Assembly: GCA_905211265.1 (NCBI GenBank)
Contig: CAJMAC010000001.1
Coordinates: 76,255 to 140,254, forward strand
Direction: 5' to 3'
Length of the DNA stretch: 64,000 nt
From: an uncultured Eubacteriales bacterium
Lineage (GTDB): Bacteria > Bacillota_I > Bacilli_A > RF39 > UBA660
Position numbers and translations under genes: made by a program. The notes under the pieces are model-generated. The model worked only from the letters and a program-made list of their open reading frames with translations, was not told where the DNA came from and ran no database searches. Shown in pieces: positions 44,671 to 53,740 of this stretch; within the stretch, counting starts at the first letter, position 1, and every line of letters begins with the position of its first letter.

Positions 44671-45091
44671 TAACTTCACCACTTTCTTCTTTCTTTACAA
44701 ATTTACATTTGATTGGTAACTTATGAGATGCTAGTCTTAAAGCTTCTCTTGCAGTAGCTTCATCTACTTCACCAATTTCAAACATAATTTTTCCTTCTTT
44801 TACTACGGCTACCCAAACTTCTGGATTTCCTTTACCTTTACCTTGTCTAGTTTCCAAAGGTTTTTTAGTTAGTGATAAATCTGGGAATATATTAATCCAT
44901 ACTCTACCACCACGTTTCATATATCTTGTCATTGCAATACGAGCAGCTTCAATTTGTTGTGCAGTTATCCAAGCACCTTCTTTAGCCATTAAACCATATT
45001 CACCAAAATGAAGTTCTGTATTACCTTTTGATTTTCCTTCATATCTTCTACGGAAAGTCTTTCTATGCTTTGTTCTTTTTGGCATTAACAT
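44660..45091 (-). CDS. rplP: Ribosomal protein L16
   Basis: 143 aa uL16 starting MLMPKRTKHRKTFRRR, the normal start form. It sits near the peptidyl transferase centre. A GGAGG is 8 bases upstream of this ATG, overlapping the rpsC end. The stop lies inside the start region of rpmC. Confidence 0.97.
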   Translation of the reverse strand: MLMPKRTKHRKTFRRRYEGKSKGNTELHFGEYGLMAKEGAWITAQQIEAARIAMTRYMKRGGRVWINIFPDLSLTKKPLETRQGKGKGNPEVWVAVVKEGKIMFEIGEVDEATAREALRLASHKLPIKCKFVKKEESGEVNEK

Positions 45092-45737
45092 TAGAATTAC
45101 CTCCCTTTTTGTCTTCTAGTATTTCACCTTTATAGATCCATACTTTTACACCTATTTTACCATAAGTTGTATCTGCTTCAGAAGTAGCATAATCAATATC
45201 TGCTCTTAAAGTATGTAGTGGAATAGTTCCTTCAGAATATCCTTCACCACGAGCGATATCTGCTCCTCCTAATCTTCCTGATACTAATGTCTTAATTCCC
45301 TTAGCACCAGCTTTCATTGTATTTCTAATAGCTTTCTTTTGTGCTACTCTAAATGAAACACGATTTTCTATGTTATGGGCAATATTATCTGCAACTAATT
45401 GTGCAACTAAATCTGGGTTTTTAACTTCAACAACTGAAATTTGTACTTCTTCATTTACTAGTTTAGAAACTTCTTTCTTAACTTTTTCAATTTCAACACC
45501 GCTTTGTCCAATAATTAATCCTGGTTTTGATGCATGAATAAATACTTCACATCTTTTTTCATTTCTTTCAATAACTATTTGAGAAATACCAGCAAGTTTA
45601 AATTTCTTAAATAAATATTTTCTTATTTTAACATCATTATTTAAGTATTTAGCAAAATCTTTCTCAGAATACCATTTACTTTCCCAGTCTTTATTAATAC
45701 CTATTCTAAGTCCCACTGGACTAACTTTTTGTCCCAT
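45063..45737 (-). CDS. rpsC: Ribosomal protein S3
   Basis: 224 aa uS3 with an N-terminal MGQKVSPVGLRIG, the KH domain (PGLIIGQSGVEIEKV) and the C-terminal domain with YGKIGVKVWIY. It lines the mRNA entry channel. I start at the canonical MGQK; an ATG two codons earlier is too close to the AGGAGG site. Confidence 0.97.
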   Translation of the reverse strand: MGQKVSPVGLRIGINKDWESKWYSEKDFAKYLNNDVKIRKYLFKKFKLAGISQIVIERNEKRCEVFIHASKPGLIIGQSGVEIEKVKKEVSKLVNEEVQISVVEVKNPDLVAQLVADNIAHNIENRVSFRVAQKKAIRNTMKAGAKGIKTLVSGRLGGADIARGEGYSEGTIPLHTLRADIDYATSEADTTYGKIGVKVWIYKGEILEDKKGGNSNVNAKKNKA

Positions 45738-45751
45738 TAACATTCCCTCCT

Positions 45752-46099
45752 TTACTTATTTTTCTCACTTACAATAACTGTAATGTGACTAGTTTTATGA
45801 TCATTTCTTCCAACATGTCCCCTTGAATCCATTTTAGGTCTTTTTATTACAAGTCCTTCATCAACATAACATGCCTTAACGAAAAGATTTTCTTCTTTTA
45901 AATTAAAATTATTAACTGCATTACTAGTAGCAGACATTAATACTTTTTCGATAACTCTTGCAGCTTTTTGTGGTTGATTACTTAAAATTGCAAATGCTTG
46001 AGCTACATCTTTACCTCTAATTAAATCAATAATTAGACGAGTTTTTCTTGGAGCTATACGTACTGTCTTTGCTACTGCCTTAGCTTCAGTTCTTTCCAT
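45752..46099 (-). CDS. rplV: Ribosomal protein L22
   Basis: 115 aa uL22 with the KTRLIIDLIRGKDVAQA region and the tunnel-lining beta hairpin (RPKMDSRGHVGRNDHKT), slightly different from the usual PRAKGRA loop. Normal position. Confidence 0.97.
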   Translation of the reverse strand: MERTEAKAVAKTVRIAPRKTRLIIDLIRGKDVAQAFAILSNQPQKAARVIEKVLMSATSNAVNNFNLKEENLFVKACYVDEGLVIKRPKMDSRGHVGRNDHKTSHITVIVSEKNK

Positions 46100-46120
46100 T
46101 ATAATCCTCCTTATAAGTTA

Positions 46121-46390
46121 TTACTTAGCTTTATCTGCGCCGTGTCCACCAAATTTACGAGTTGGTGCAAATTCACCTAATTTATGACCTACCATATCTT
46201 CAGTTACATAAACAGGAATAAATTCTTTACCATTATGTACCGCAAAAGTGTGACCAATAAAATCAGGATAAATAGTTGAACGACGAGACCAAGTTTTTAT
46301 AACTTCTTTTTTTCCAGATTCATTTAATAATTGTACCTTTTTAAGTAATCTTTCAAATACATAAGGTCCTTTTTTTAAACTTCTTGCCAT
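46121..46390 (-). CDS. rpsS: Ribosomal protein S19
   Basis: 89 aa uS19, starting MARSLKKGPYVFERL and containing TWSRRSTIYPDFIGHTFAVH. Located in the 30S head. Normal. Confidence 0.97.
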   Translation of the reverse strand: MARSLKKGPYVFERLLKKVQLLNESGKKEVIKTWSRRSTIYPDFIGHTFAVHNGKEFIPVYVTEDMVGHKLGEFAPTRKFGGHGADKAK

Positions 46391-46411
46391 TTTATTTTCA
46401 TCCTTTCTTTA

Positions 46412-47242
46412 TTATTTAGTACGACGACTAACAATATATTTATTAGATTGTTTATTATTTTTTCTAGTTTTATATCCAAGAGCTGGTTTACCCCATGGAG
46501 TCATTGGTCCACTTCTACCAATTGGAGCACGTCCTTCACCACCACCATGAGGGTGATCATTAGGGTTCATAACAGAACCACGAACTGTAGGTCTAATACC
46601 CATATATCTAGTTCTACCTGCTTTACCAATTTTAACTAAACTATAGTCTTCATTTCCAACTACACCGATTGTAGCACGACATGTACCAAGTATTTTTCTA
46701 GTTTCTCCACTAGATAATCTAATTAAAACATATTTATCTTCACGACCTAATATTTGTGCTGAACTTCCTGCACCTCTTGCAAGTTGTCCTCCTTTACCAG
46801 GTCTAAGTTCAATATTGTGAATTACAGTACCTACAGGAATATTAGCTATTTCCATAGTATTACCAACTTTAACATCAGTCTTTACTCCACTTTCAACAAT
46901 ATCTCCTACTTTTAATCCCTTAGGAGCAATAATATATGATTTAACACCATCTTTATAAGTAATTAAAGCAATATTAGCACTTCTATTTGGATCATATTCA
47001 ATAGCACTTACCATAGCAGTAATGCCATCTTTATTTCTCTTGAAATCAACCAAACGATATTTTCTTTTAACACCGCCACCACGATGTCTAACAGTAATTT
47101 TACCTTGGTTATTACGACCATTAGTTTTTTTCTTAGTTACTATTAAACTTTTCTCAGGAGTTGTTTTGGTAATTTCTTCACTTGTTAAGACACTTCTTTG
47201 TCTTGTACCATTTGTCATTGGTTTATATACTCTTATTGCCAT
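46412..47242 (-). CDS. rplB: Ribosomal protein L2
   Basis: 276 aa uL2 near the peptidyl transferase centre. Contains GRNNQGKITVRHRGGG, the NPNDHPHGGGEGRAPIGR motif with the critical His, and the basic C-terminal tail. Normal length and position. Confidence 0.98.
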   Translation of the reverse strand: MAIRVYKPMTNGTRQRSVLTSEEITKTTPEKSLIVTKKKTNGRNNQGKITVRHRGGGVKRKYRLVDFKRNKDGITAMVSAIEYDPNRSANIALITYKDGVKSYIIAPKGLKVGDIVESGVKTDVKVGNTMEIANIPVGTVIHNIELRPGKGGQLARGAGSSAQILGREDKYVLIRLSSGETRKILGTCRATIGVVGNEDYSLVKIGKAGRTRYMGIRPTVRGSVMNPNDHPHGGGEGRAPIGRSGPMTPWGKPALGYKTRKNNKQSNKYIVSRRTK

Positions 47243-47260
47243 TGTCTTTTCCTCCTTTTA

Positions 47261-47539
47261 TTAGTCGAAACTAATAGTACTTCCTTTTGCTAATTTTACA
47301 ATAGCTTTCTTATATTTGTTAGTCATACCAGTATATTTTCCAACTCTTTTCTTTTTAGGATGAGAGTTCGAAGTATTAACACTTAGTACCTTAACATTAA
47401 ATATTTTTTCTATTGCTTGTTTTATTTGTACTTTATTTGCTTTTGTATCAACTTTGAATACATACTTTCCTTCTTGTTCAAGTAAAGCACTCTTTTCAGT
47501 GATAACAGGTGCAATGATTATATCTCTATAACTATTCAT
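47261..47539 (-). CDS. rplW: Ribosomal protein L23
   Basis: 92 aa uL23 of the tunnel exit, starting YRDIIIAPVITEKSALLEQ. Binding site for trigger factor. It overlaps the end of rplD by 8 bases. Confidence 0.97.
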   Translation of the reverse strand: MNSYRDIIIAPVITEKSALLEQEGKYVFKVDTKANKVQIKQAIEKIFNVKVLSVNTSNSHPKKKRVGKYTGMTNKYKKAIVKLAKGSTISFD

Positions 47540-48164
47540 TTCTTAGCACCTCCTCTAATTTATTTAATGCTTCAACTGTAATTAACATATTATCAGCACT
47601 AACTACATCAAATGTATTTAATTCTTCAACTGTAGAAATTTTAACATTTCCTAAATTTCTTGAAGCAAGACATACATTCTCATTTAATTCAGTAACTACT
47701 ATTAAAACTTTTTTATTAGTTAAGTTTAATTTATTTAAAACTTCAACCATAGATTTAGTTTTATTATTTTCTAGTTCTAAATTTTCAATAACAATAATTT
47801 CTTTATCTAAGTTTTTATAACTTAAAGCAGAAAGTAATGCTAATCTTCTTTCTTTTCTATTTTGTTTTTTAGAATAATCTCTTGGTTTTGGTCCAAATGC
47901 TATTCCACCACCTGGCCATTGAACTGCTCTTATACTTCCTTGACGAGCATTTCCTGTACCTTTTTGTCTCCATGGTTTTCTTCCACCACCAGAAACTTCA
48001 CTTCTTGTTTTAGTTGAATGAGTACCTTGTCTCATTCCTGCTTGTGCTTTAATGATTGCATTGTGTAATACAGCATCATTAGGTTCTATTCCAAATATGT
48101 TATCTTCTAATTTAATGTCCTTAACTTTTTCACCATTTAAGTTTACTATTTCTAATTTAGACAT
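47532..48164 (-). CDS. rplD: Ribosomal protein L4
   Basis: 210 aa uL4 with the tunnel loop (TRSEVSGGGRKPWRQKGTGNAR). In E. coli L4 represses the S10 operon; the same is unproven here. Normal position between rplC and rplW. Confidence 0.97.
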   Translation of the reverse strand: MSKLEIVNLNGEKVKDIKLEDNIFGIEPNDAVLHNAIIKAQAGMRQGTHSTKTRSEVSGGGRKPWRQKGTGNARQGSIRAVQWPGGGIAFGPKPRDYSKKQNRKERRLALLSALSYKNLDKEIIVIENLELENNKTKSMVEVLNKLNLTNKKVLIVVTELNENVCLASRNLGNVKISTVEELNTFDVVSADNMLITVEALNKLEEVLRNE

Positions 48165-48175
48165 AATATCCTCCT

Positions 48176-48907
48176 TTACTCACTAACTGGAGTTTCTTCT
48201 TCATTAGCCTCAACAACTTCTACTACTTCTTCAGGTTCTTCAATTACATAAGTAATTAAATCTTGTTTTTCATTAACAGTACCTTCATGCTTAACAGAAG
48301 CCTTAATTAACACTAATGATTTTTTTGGTCCTGGAACATTTCCTTTTACTAAGATAACATTATTCTCTAAATCAATTTGCACAATTTCCAAGTTTTGAAC
48401 AGTTACTTGTTCTCCACCCATATGACCTGGCATTTTCTTACCTGGGATTACACGCATTGGAAGTAATGTACCCATAGAACCAACACCTCTGTGATATTGG
48501 CTACCATGTCCCATTGGTCCACGAGATTGGTTATGACGTTTAATAACACCTTGGAAACCTTTTCCCTTAGAAGTGCCAGTTACATCAACCATTTCTCCTT
48601 CTTCAAATAAATCAGCCTTAATAACTTGACCAAGACTATAATCACTAACATTAACACCTCTAATTTCTTTTAAGAAGCGCTTAGGTGTAGTGTTAGCTTT
48701 TTTTAGATGACCTATTTCAGGTTTGTTTGCTAATTTTTCTCTTTTTTCAACAGCAGCAAGTTGTATAGCATCATATCCATCAGTTGCAACAGTCTTAATT
48801 TGACTAACAACATTTGGTTCAACTTCAATAACTGTTACTGGAGTTAATTTACCATTCTTAGCAAAAACTTGAGTCATCCCAATCTTACGACCTAAGATTC
48901 CTTTCAT
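48176..48907 (-). CDS. rplC: Ribosomal protein L3 with acidic C-terminal tail
   Basis: 243 aa uL3 starting MKGILGRKIGMTQVF, with the GKGFQGVIKRHNQSRGPM segment containing the methylated Gln of E. coli. The last 30 residues are acidic (EEPEEVVEVVEANEEE), making it longer than the usual 205-215. Second gene of the S10 operon. Confidence 0.97.
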   Translation of the reverse strand: MKGILGRKIGMTQVFAKNGKLTPVTVIEVEPNVVSQIKTVATDGYDAIQLAAVEKREKLANKPEIGHLKKANTTPKRFLKEIRGVNVSDYSLGQVIKADLFEEGEMVDVTGTSKGKGFQGVIKRHNQSRGPMGHGSQYHRGVGSMGTLLPMRVIPGKKMPGHMGGEQVTVQNLEIVQIDLENNVILVKGNVPGPKKSLVLIKASVKHEGTVNEKQDLITYVIEEPEEVVEVVEANEEETPVSE

Positions 48908-48921
48908 TTCTCTTTTTCCTC

Positions 48922-49230
48922 CTATAATTTGATTTGTATATCAACACCACTTGGTAAATCTAAATGTTGAAGTGCTTCAACAGTTTCTTTACTAGGGTTG
49001 TTGATGTCAATTAATCTTTTGTGTGTACGCATTTCAAATTGTTCTCTTGAATCTTTGTATTTGTGTACAGCTCTTAAAATTGTATACTTTTGGATTTCAG
49101 TAGGTAATGGAACTGGTCCACTAACTTCTCCACCTGTTCTCTTAACAGTAGCAACAATTTTAGCACATGCATTATCAAGTATTTTATGATCATATGCTTT
49201 CAATTTGATTCTTACTTTAGTATTTGACAT
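48922..49230 (-). CDS. rpsJ: Ribosomal protein S10 (NusE)
   Basis: 102 aa uS10, with the RIKLKAYDHKILD start and RTHKRLIDI. Works in the 30S head and, as NusE, in transcription antitermination. First gene of the S10 operon, behind a leader of about 120 bases and a consensus promoter. Confidence 0.98.
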   Translation of the reverse strand: MSNTKVRIKLKAYDHKILDNACAKIVATVKRTGGEVSGPVPLPTEIQKYTILRAVHKYKDSREQFEMRTHKRLIDINNPSKETVEALQHLDLPSGVDIQIKL

Positions 49231-49392
49231 CTTGTATCCTCCCTTCGCCTATATCTATGTATAGACTTGCTCCGAGCAAATTACCTGATAACCTTGTTTT
49301 GTTTTAACAACTTAACCTGGTGTATCAGCAACTTTGCACATCTAAGCCAGTCACACTTTTACAATTATACTAAATAATTATATGAAAATCAA
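49231..49392 (-). promoter_or_regulatory. S10 operon promoter and leader
   Basis: Minus strand: -35 TTGATT (49392-49387), 17-base spacer, perfect TATAAT (49369-49364). The transcribed leader of about 125 bases includes an inverted pair CTGG / CCAG around a loop (about 49353-49318) and a second possible stem with GCTCGGAGC, before the GGGAGG ribosome site of rpsJ. Leaders of this operon often bind a ribosomal protein; here the structure is only suggested. The remaining bases to 49588 are A/T-rich and hold no gene, only an imperfect inverted repeat at 49465-49503. Confidence 0.75.
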
Positions 49393-49588
49393 GTGTTTTT
49401 TGAACTTTTTTATAAAAAAATCATATTTTCTAACTACTTTTAAAAAATATAATTAAATATAAGAAAATAGCACCTAACCTATTTAATAGATTAAGTACTA
49501 TTTATATATACTAATTAAAATATATTTAGGTAAGGTACAAATAAAATTATTATTATTTTTAATAATTTCTTATATTTTTACAAGTAAA

Positions 49589-49617
49589 TTAACAAAAGAA
49601 TAATTTTATGCTATAAT
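49589..49617 (+). promoter_or_regulatory. Promoter of the peptidase pair
   Basis: Plus strand: TTAACA (49589-49594), 17-base spacer, TATAAT (49612-49617) with TG one base upstream (extended -10). AAGGAAAGG ribosome site follows before the ATG at 49642. Confidence 0.75.
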
Positions 49618-49641
49618 GATTTAAGGAAAGGATGAATTTAT

Positions 49642-50820
49642 ATGACTAAAATACTTGACTATGAACAAATGAATGAAATACTAAATAATTTAGATACAAA
49701 TATAATAAAAAAAGAAGAGCCAATTGGTTATACAACTTTCAACTACCCTATTAATCATTATACATATGGAAATGGACCTTATCATGTAATATTAATCGCT
49801 GGAACTCATGCCTCAGAACTTATAAGTAATGTGTTTTTAATTAATTTTATGAAGGAATTATCAAATGGAAAAATTAATATTGATAAAAATGAATATACAA
49901 TACATTTTATCCCAATAGTCAATCCAGAAGGAACAATAATAGTAACAAGTGCAATTAGAAATATCATAAAAAATACAGATGATGAATCAAAAGAACAATT
50001 AGCCTGTATGACATATTACTTTAATTCAAAATTAGAAGATGATTACGCCGAAAAATATAATGATAAAAGTATTAAGCTACATCAACATATGTTTAGATAT
50101 GCAACTCCAGATATAATAGATGATAAACACAAAGAATTAAAAGAGCATATAAAATACTTGATAAATAAATATAATATTCCCGACGGTTCGTTAATTAATT
50201 GGAGCAGTAATGGTAATGGAATAGATTTAAATGCCAATATTGAATTTGGAGAATATCTAGATAAGATTAATAACGCTAAAAAAAATAATCAAACATTATA
50301 TAATTCTTCAATAACAAGATTAAATACCATCAGTTGCACTACACCTGGTCCATTAGGATGTCCAACAATAGATTTTCCATTTAAAGAAGAACCTGAAAAT
50401 ACTGCATTATGGAATTTATATAACAATATTAAAAATAATTATAAATTAATTGGAGGAATAATATATCATAGTTGTGGTAATGTTATTTATTATTTAGATG
50501 AAATGAAAGAATATAACCCATGGAATAAATTATTTAGCATAGATGATATAGCATACAATAAAGAAGTTGCTAAAAAATATGCTGAAATAACTAATTATAA
50601 GTTAGGAACACCAAATACATATACTACAATGGATGCTAAAATAAAATCAATTGTACCAGGTACTTTATTAGTAGAACTTGGAGGTATTAGATCTACACCA
50701 CTTTCGCAGTTTATTGACTATTACCCTAAAAGCTTTTATACTGAAACAATAGAATTAAATACAAAAGCAATACCAATAGTTATTGAAGAAATGAAAAAGC
50801 AATATATAAGGAGAAAATAA
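49642..50820 (+). CDS. M14-family zinc carboxypeptidase-like protein
   Basis: 392 aa. Zinc-site motif GTHASE (HxxE), followed by VNPEGT, the third zinc His candidate in IIYHSCG, and a possible catalytic Glu in LLVELGG. Members of this branch cleave cell-wall peptide bonds (e.g. gamma-D-Glu-DAP) or deacylate amino acids; the genomic pairing with a D,D/L,D-carboxypeptidase favours peptidoglycan peptides. There is no signal peptide, so it may act on recycled muropeptides inside the cell. Two bases before the next gene. Confidence 0.7.
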   Translation: MTKILDYEQMNEILNNLDTNIIKKEEPIGYTTFNYPINHYTYGNGPYHVILIAGTHASELISNVFLINFMKELSNGKINIDKNEYTIHFIPIVNPEGTIIVTSAIRNIIKNTDDESKEQLACMTYYFNSKLEDDYAEKYNDKSIKLHQHMFRYATPDIIDDKHKELKEHIKYLINKYNIPDGSLINWSSNGNGIDLNANIEFGEYLDKINNAKKNNQTLYNSSITRLNTISCTTPGPLGCPTIDFPFKEEPENTALWNLYNNIKNNYKLIGGIIYHSCGNVIYYLDEMKEYNPWNKLFSIDDIAYNKEVAKKYAEITNYKLGTPNTYTTMDAKIKSIVPGTLLVELGGIRSTPLSQFIDYYPKSFYTETIELNTKAIPIVIEEMKKQYIRRK

Positions 50821-50821
50821 T

Positions 50822-51400
50822 ATGAATTATGAAGTAATTGTAAACAAAGAAAATCCTATTAATGATTATGATATTCCAACAAACTTAACCGAAATTGGAA
50901 TGGATAGTGCTAAAATAATAGAAAGAAAAACATTTTTAGAAAATAAAACTGCAATTAATTTTAATAAAATGGTCAAAGAATGTAATAAACATTTTAAAAA
51001 TAAAATAATTCCAAACTCAGGTTTTAGAACAATTAAAGAACAACAAGAAATATTAGATTTTTATCTTGACCCAAATCAAAGAGGATTAGATGCTTATAAC
51101 TCAGTTGCTTTACCCAAAACATCAGAACATCATACAGGCTTAGCAATAGATGTTGCAATGATTAAAAATGGTGTATATACTGATGATTTAGAAGATACCG
51201 AAGAAGAAATAAAATGGTTACATAATAATTGTTACAAATATGGTTTTATTCTAAGATACCCAAAGGGAAAAGAAAACATAACGGGATATAGCTATGAACC
51301 ATGGCATTTTAGATATGTTGGAGATATTGCAGAATACTTAACAAAAAATAATTTAACATTAGAAGAATACCAAGAAATGAAAAAGCATAAACATAAATAA
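50822..51400 (+). CDS. M15B/VanY-family D-alanyl-D-alanine (LdcB-like) carboxypeptidase
   Basis: 192 aa. Motifs: NSGFRTIKEQQE, zinc ligands in SEHHTGLAIDV (HxxxxxxD), and EPWHFRYVG with the last His. VanY and LdcB enzymes remove terminal D-Ala from tetra- or pentapeptides. There is no signal peptide, matching its cotranscribed M14 partner, so both could work on muropeptides in the cytoplasm. In a plus-strand operon, ended by a strong terminator. Confidence 0.85.
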   Translation: MNYEVIVNKENPINDYDIPTNLTEIGMDSAKIIERKTFLENKTAINFNKMVKECNKHFKNKIIPNSGFRTIKEQQEILDFYLDPNQRGLDAYNSVALPKTSEHHTGLAIDVAMIKNGVYTDDLEDTEEEIKWLHNNCYKYGFILRYPKGKENITGYSYEPWHFRYVGDIAEYLTKNNLTLEEYQEMKKHKHK

Positions 51401-51438
51401 AAAATCAATATTTAGATTAATTTCTATCTATTGATTTT
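51401..51438. terminator. Bidirectional terminator between the peptidase pair and truA
   Basis: Perfect 10-base stem AAAATCAATA / TATTGATTTT with A and T runs on both sides, so it can stop transcripts from both converging genes. Confidence 0.8.
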
Positions 51439-51453
51439 TATTATTTTTTAATA

Positions 51454-52194
51454 TTAATAAAACACATTCTTTAAATATAACCCTTCAGGATTAGCAGTCT
51501 TACCTGCTTTAGTTCTATCTTCTTCATTTAAGATAGTTATAATTTCTTCACTTTTTCTTTTACCTTCACCTATTTCAATTAGAGTACCTACAATATTTCT
51601 TACCATATATCTTAAGAATCCTGTACCTACAAAGGATAAAGTAATTTTATTTAAATCTTTACTATCTCTAATTAAAATAGTTTGAGATATTGTTCTAATA
51701 TAATCATTTTTTTCTTCATCTGTTTTAGTAAAAGATTTAAAATTATGTGTTCCTTCAATATATTTCATTGCTCGTTCCATTTCTACTACATCTAATTTCT
51801 TATTATATTGATATACATAATTTCTTTCTAATGGATTATATTCCCCCATATTAATTATATATATATATTCTTTACCTAAAGCATTAAATCTAGCATGAAA
51901 GTCTTCATTTACATTTTCTATTTTTTTTACATAGATATCTTCCGGTAAAAGACTATTAATACCTTTCATTAATTTATCAATTGGAATATTAGTATCCATA
52001 TCAAAATGAGCTTTCTGATTAATTGCATGTACCTTAGCATCAGTCCTTCCAGTTGCATGAACTTCAACTTTTTTATTATCATTAATTTGTTTTAATACTT
52101 TTTCAAGTTCCCCTTGTACAGTTCTTTCTTTTACTTGTTTTTGATAGCCACTAAAATTAGTACCATCATAAGATAAAGTCATTAAATATCTCAT
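51454..52194 (-). CDS. truA: tRNA pseudouridine(38-40) synthase TruA
   Basis: 246 aa with the catalytic Asp in TGRTDAKVHA near residue 52 and the RNA-binding RFNALGKEYIY. It modifies positions 38-40 of tRNA anticodon arms. It follows ecfT by 3 bases. This order (ecfA1-ecfA2-ecfT-truA) is standard in Bacillota, though there it usually sits right after rplQ. Confidence 0.96.
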   Translation of the reverse strand: MRYLMTLSYDGTNFSGYQKQVKERTVQGELEKVLKQINDNKKVEVHATGRTDAKVHAINQKAHFDMDTNIPIDKLMKGINSLLPEDIYVKKIENVNEDFHARFNALGKEYIYIINMGEYNPLERNYVYQYNKKLDVVEMERAMKYIEGTHNFKSFTKTDEEKNDYIRTISQTILIRDSKDLNKITLSFVGTGFLRYMVRNIVGTLIEIGEGKRKSEEIITILNEEDRTKAGKTANPEGLYLKNVFY

Positions 52195-52197
52195 AAA

Positions 52198-52935
52198 CTA
52201 CCTCCATAAACAAAGAATTAAAATAATTATATTTATGCTAAGAAGAAAAGTATCAATGTATTTCCATTTATTTAATCTATAATTAGTTCTACTAATACCA
52301 TAATTATATAACCTAACTTCCATAATATCTGATAATTCATCTGCTTTTTTTAAAGATAAATATATCATAGGTATAAATATATTAGATAAAGAAATAATCT
52401 TTGTTTTTAAATTTTTGTCAAAATCTACCCCTCTTAATCCTTGTGCTTTTATTATTCTTTCAGCCTGCATAGTTAGAATTGGTATAAATCTTAAAGCAAG
52501 TGTAATAGTAAGTGCAATATCATTTATAGGAAGAATTTTATTAAAAATAGATAAAACTCTTTCTAATCCATAAGTAATTTCCATTGGTGCAGTAGTTAAT
52601 GTAAGAATAGCACTTATTAATACTAAATAAACAATTCTAAGTATCATAAATATTGTATTAACTATACCTACTCCAAATATTAAATTAATTATAATTATAA
52701 ATATAATAAATACTCTTAAAGTATAAATATTTTTTAAATATATTTTAATATCTATCTTACTAAGTAACATAATAATAACTAAATATATAAGTATTATACT
52801 AAAATCTATAAAACTATTACTAATAACTACAGATACAATCATTATAAATAAACATATTATTTTAAAAATAGGATTTAATTTATGAATAAGAGAATCTTTT
52901 AAATAATAATTACCTATATTATATTTGTTTATCAT
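52198..52935 (-). CDS. ecfT: ECF transporter transmembrane subunit EcfT
   Basis: 245 aa integral membrane protein with five to six helices and the two Ala-Arg-Gly-type coupling helices (the second in KAQGLRGVDFDK). It couples the two ATPases to different vitamin-binding S components in a group-II ECF system. The 5' end overlaps ecfA2 by 17 bases. Confidence 0.93.
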   Translation of the reverse strand: MINKYNIGNYYLKDSLIHKLNPIFKIICLFIMIVSVVISNSFIDFSIILIYLVIIMLLSKIDIKIYLKNIYTLRVFIIFIIIINLIFGVGIVNTIFMILRIVYLVLISAILTLTTAPMEITYGLERVLSIFNKILPINDIALTITLALRFIPILTMQAERIIKAQGLRGVDFDKNLKTKIISLSNIFIPMIYLSLKKADELSDIMEVRLYNYGISRTNYRLNKWKYIDTFLLSINIIILILCLWR

Positions 52936-53740
52936 TTTTTATTTCCTCAACTAATTTATCTATATCCAAAGTCTTAGTAAATTTCTTATTCTTAATTTTA
53001 TCACATCTATTTATAAAATTAATTATTGGAGGTACTTCCATACCACTTCTTTTTAATTTATCTATGTTATCTAATAATTTATCACTAGTTATATCTAAAT
53101 TAACTTTGCCTTTCTTTAAAAGTAATATATTACCTTCTAACTTCATAACAAAGTTAATATCATTAGTTATTATTATTATAGTTTTATTATATTTTTCTTT
53201 TATTTTTTTAATTAACTCTACCAATTCATATATACTTTTATCATCTAAATATATAGTAGGTTCATCTAAAATAATTACCTTAGGATTTAAAGATAAAGCA
53301 ATTGCAATAGCAAGTTTTTCTCTTTCACCACCAGATAATGTAAATGGATTTTGTTCTAAATAACTAAGAGGTAAACCAACCATTTTTAATGCTAAAGAAA
53401 CTTGTTTATCTAATTTATCTAATTTAAATTTATTATTTTTTAATCCAAATTCTATTTCTTCTTTTACACTAGTAGTAAAAAATTCTTCCATTGGTTCTTG
53501 AAATACATATCCTACTTGTCTTCTTATATAAGTAAAATCTTTTGTTTCACTATCTATTATATTACCTAAAATACTTAAATTACCTTTAGTAGGAAGAACT
53601 AAACCAAGCATTAAATAACTAAGTAAAGTTTTACCAGACCCTGATGATCCAATTAAATAAGTAATCTCACCTTCTTTAAAAGTATAATTAATATCTTTTA
53701 ATTTATCTAAATAACTAACATTATTAAACTTTATGGCCAT
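52919..53740 (-). CDS. ecfA2: ECF transporter ATPase EcfA2
   Basis: 273 aa ABC ATPase with Walker A GSSGSGKT, signature LSGGEREKLAIA, Walker B VIILDEPT and the Q-loop VFQEPMEEFF. Acts as a heterodimer with EcfA1 and energises vitamin uptake. Overlaps ecfA1 by 10 bases and ecfT by 17. Confidence 0.93.
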   Translation of the reverse strand: MAIKFNNVSYLDKLKDINYTFKEGEITYLIGSSGSGKTLLSYLMLGLVLPTKGNLSILGNIIDSETKDFTYIRRQVGYVFQEPMEEFFTTSVKEEIEFGLKNNKFKLDKLDKQVSLALKMVGLPLSYLEQNPFTLSGGEREKLAIAIALSLNPKVIILDEPTIYLDDKSIYELVELIKKIKEKYNKTIIIITNDINFVMKLEGNILLLKKGKVNLDITSDKLLDNIDKLKRSGMEVPPIINFINRCDKIKNKKFTKTLDIDKLVEEIKNDKQI

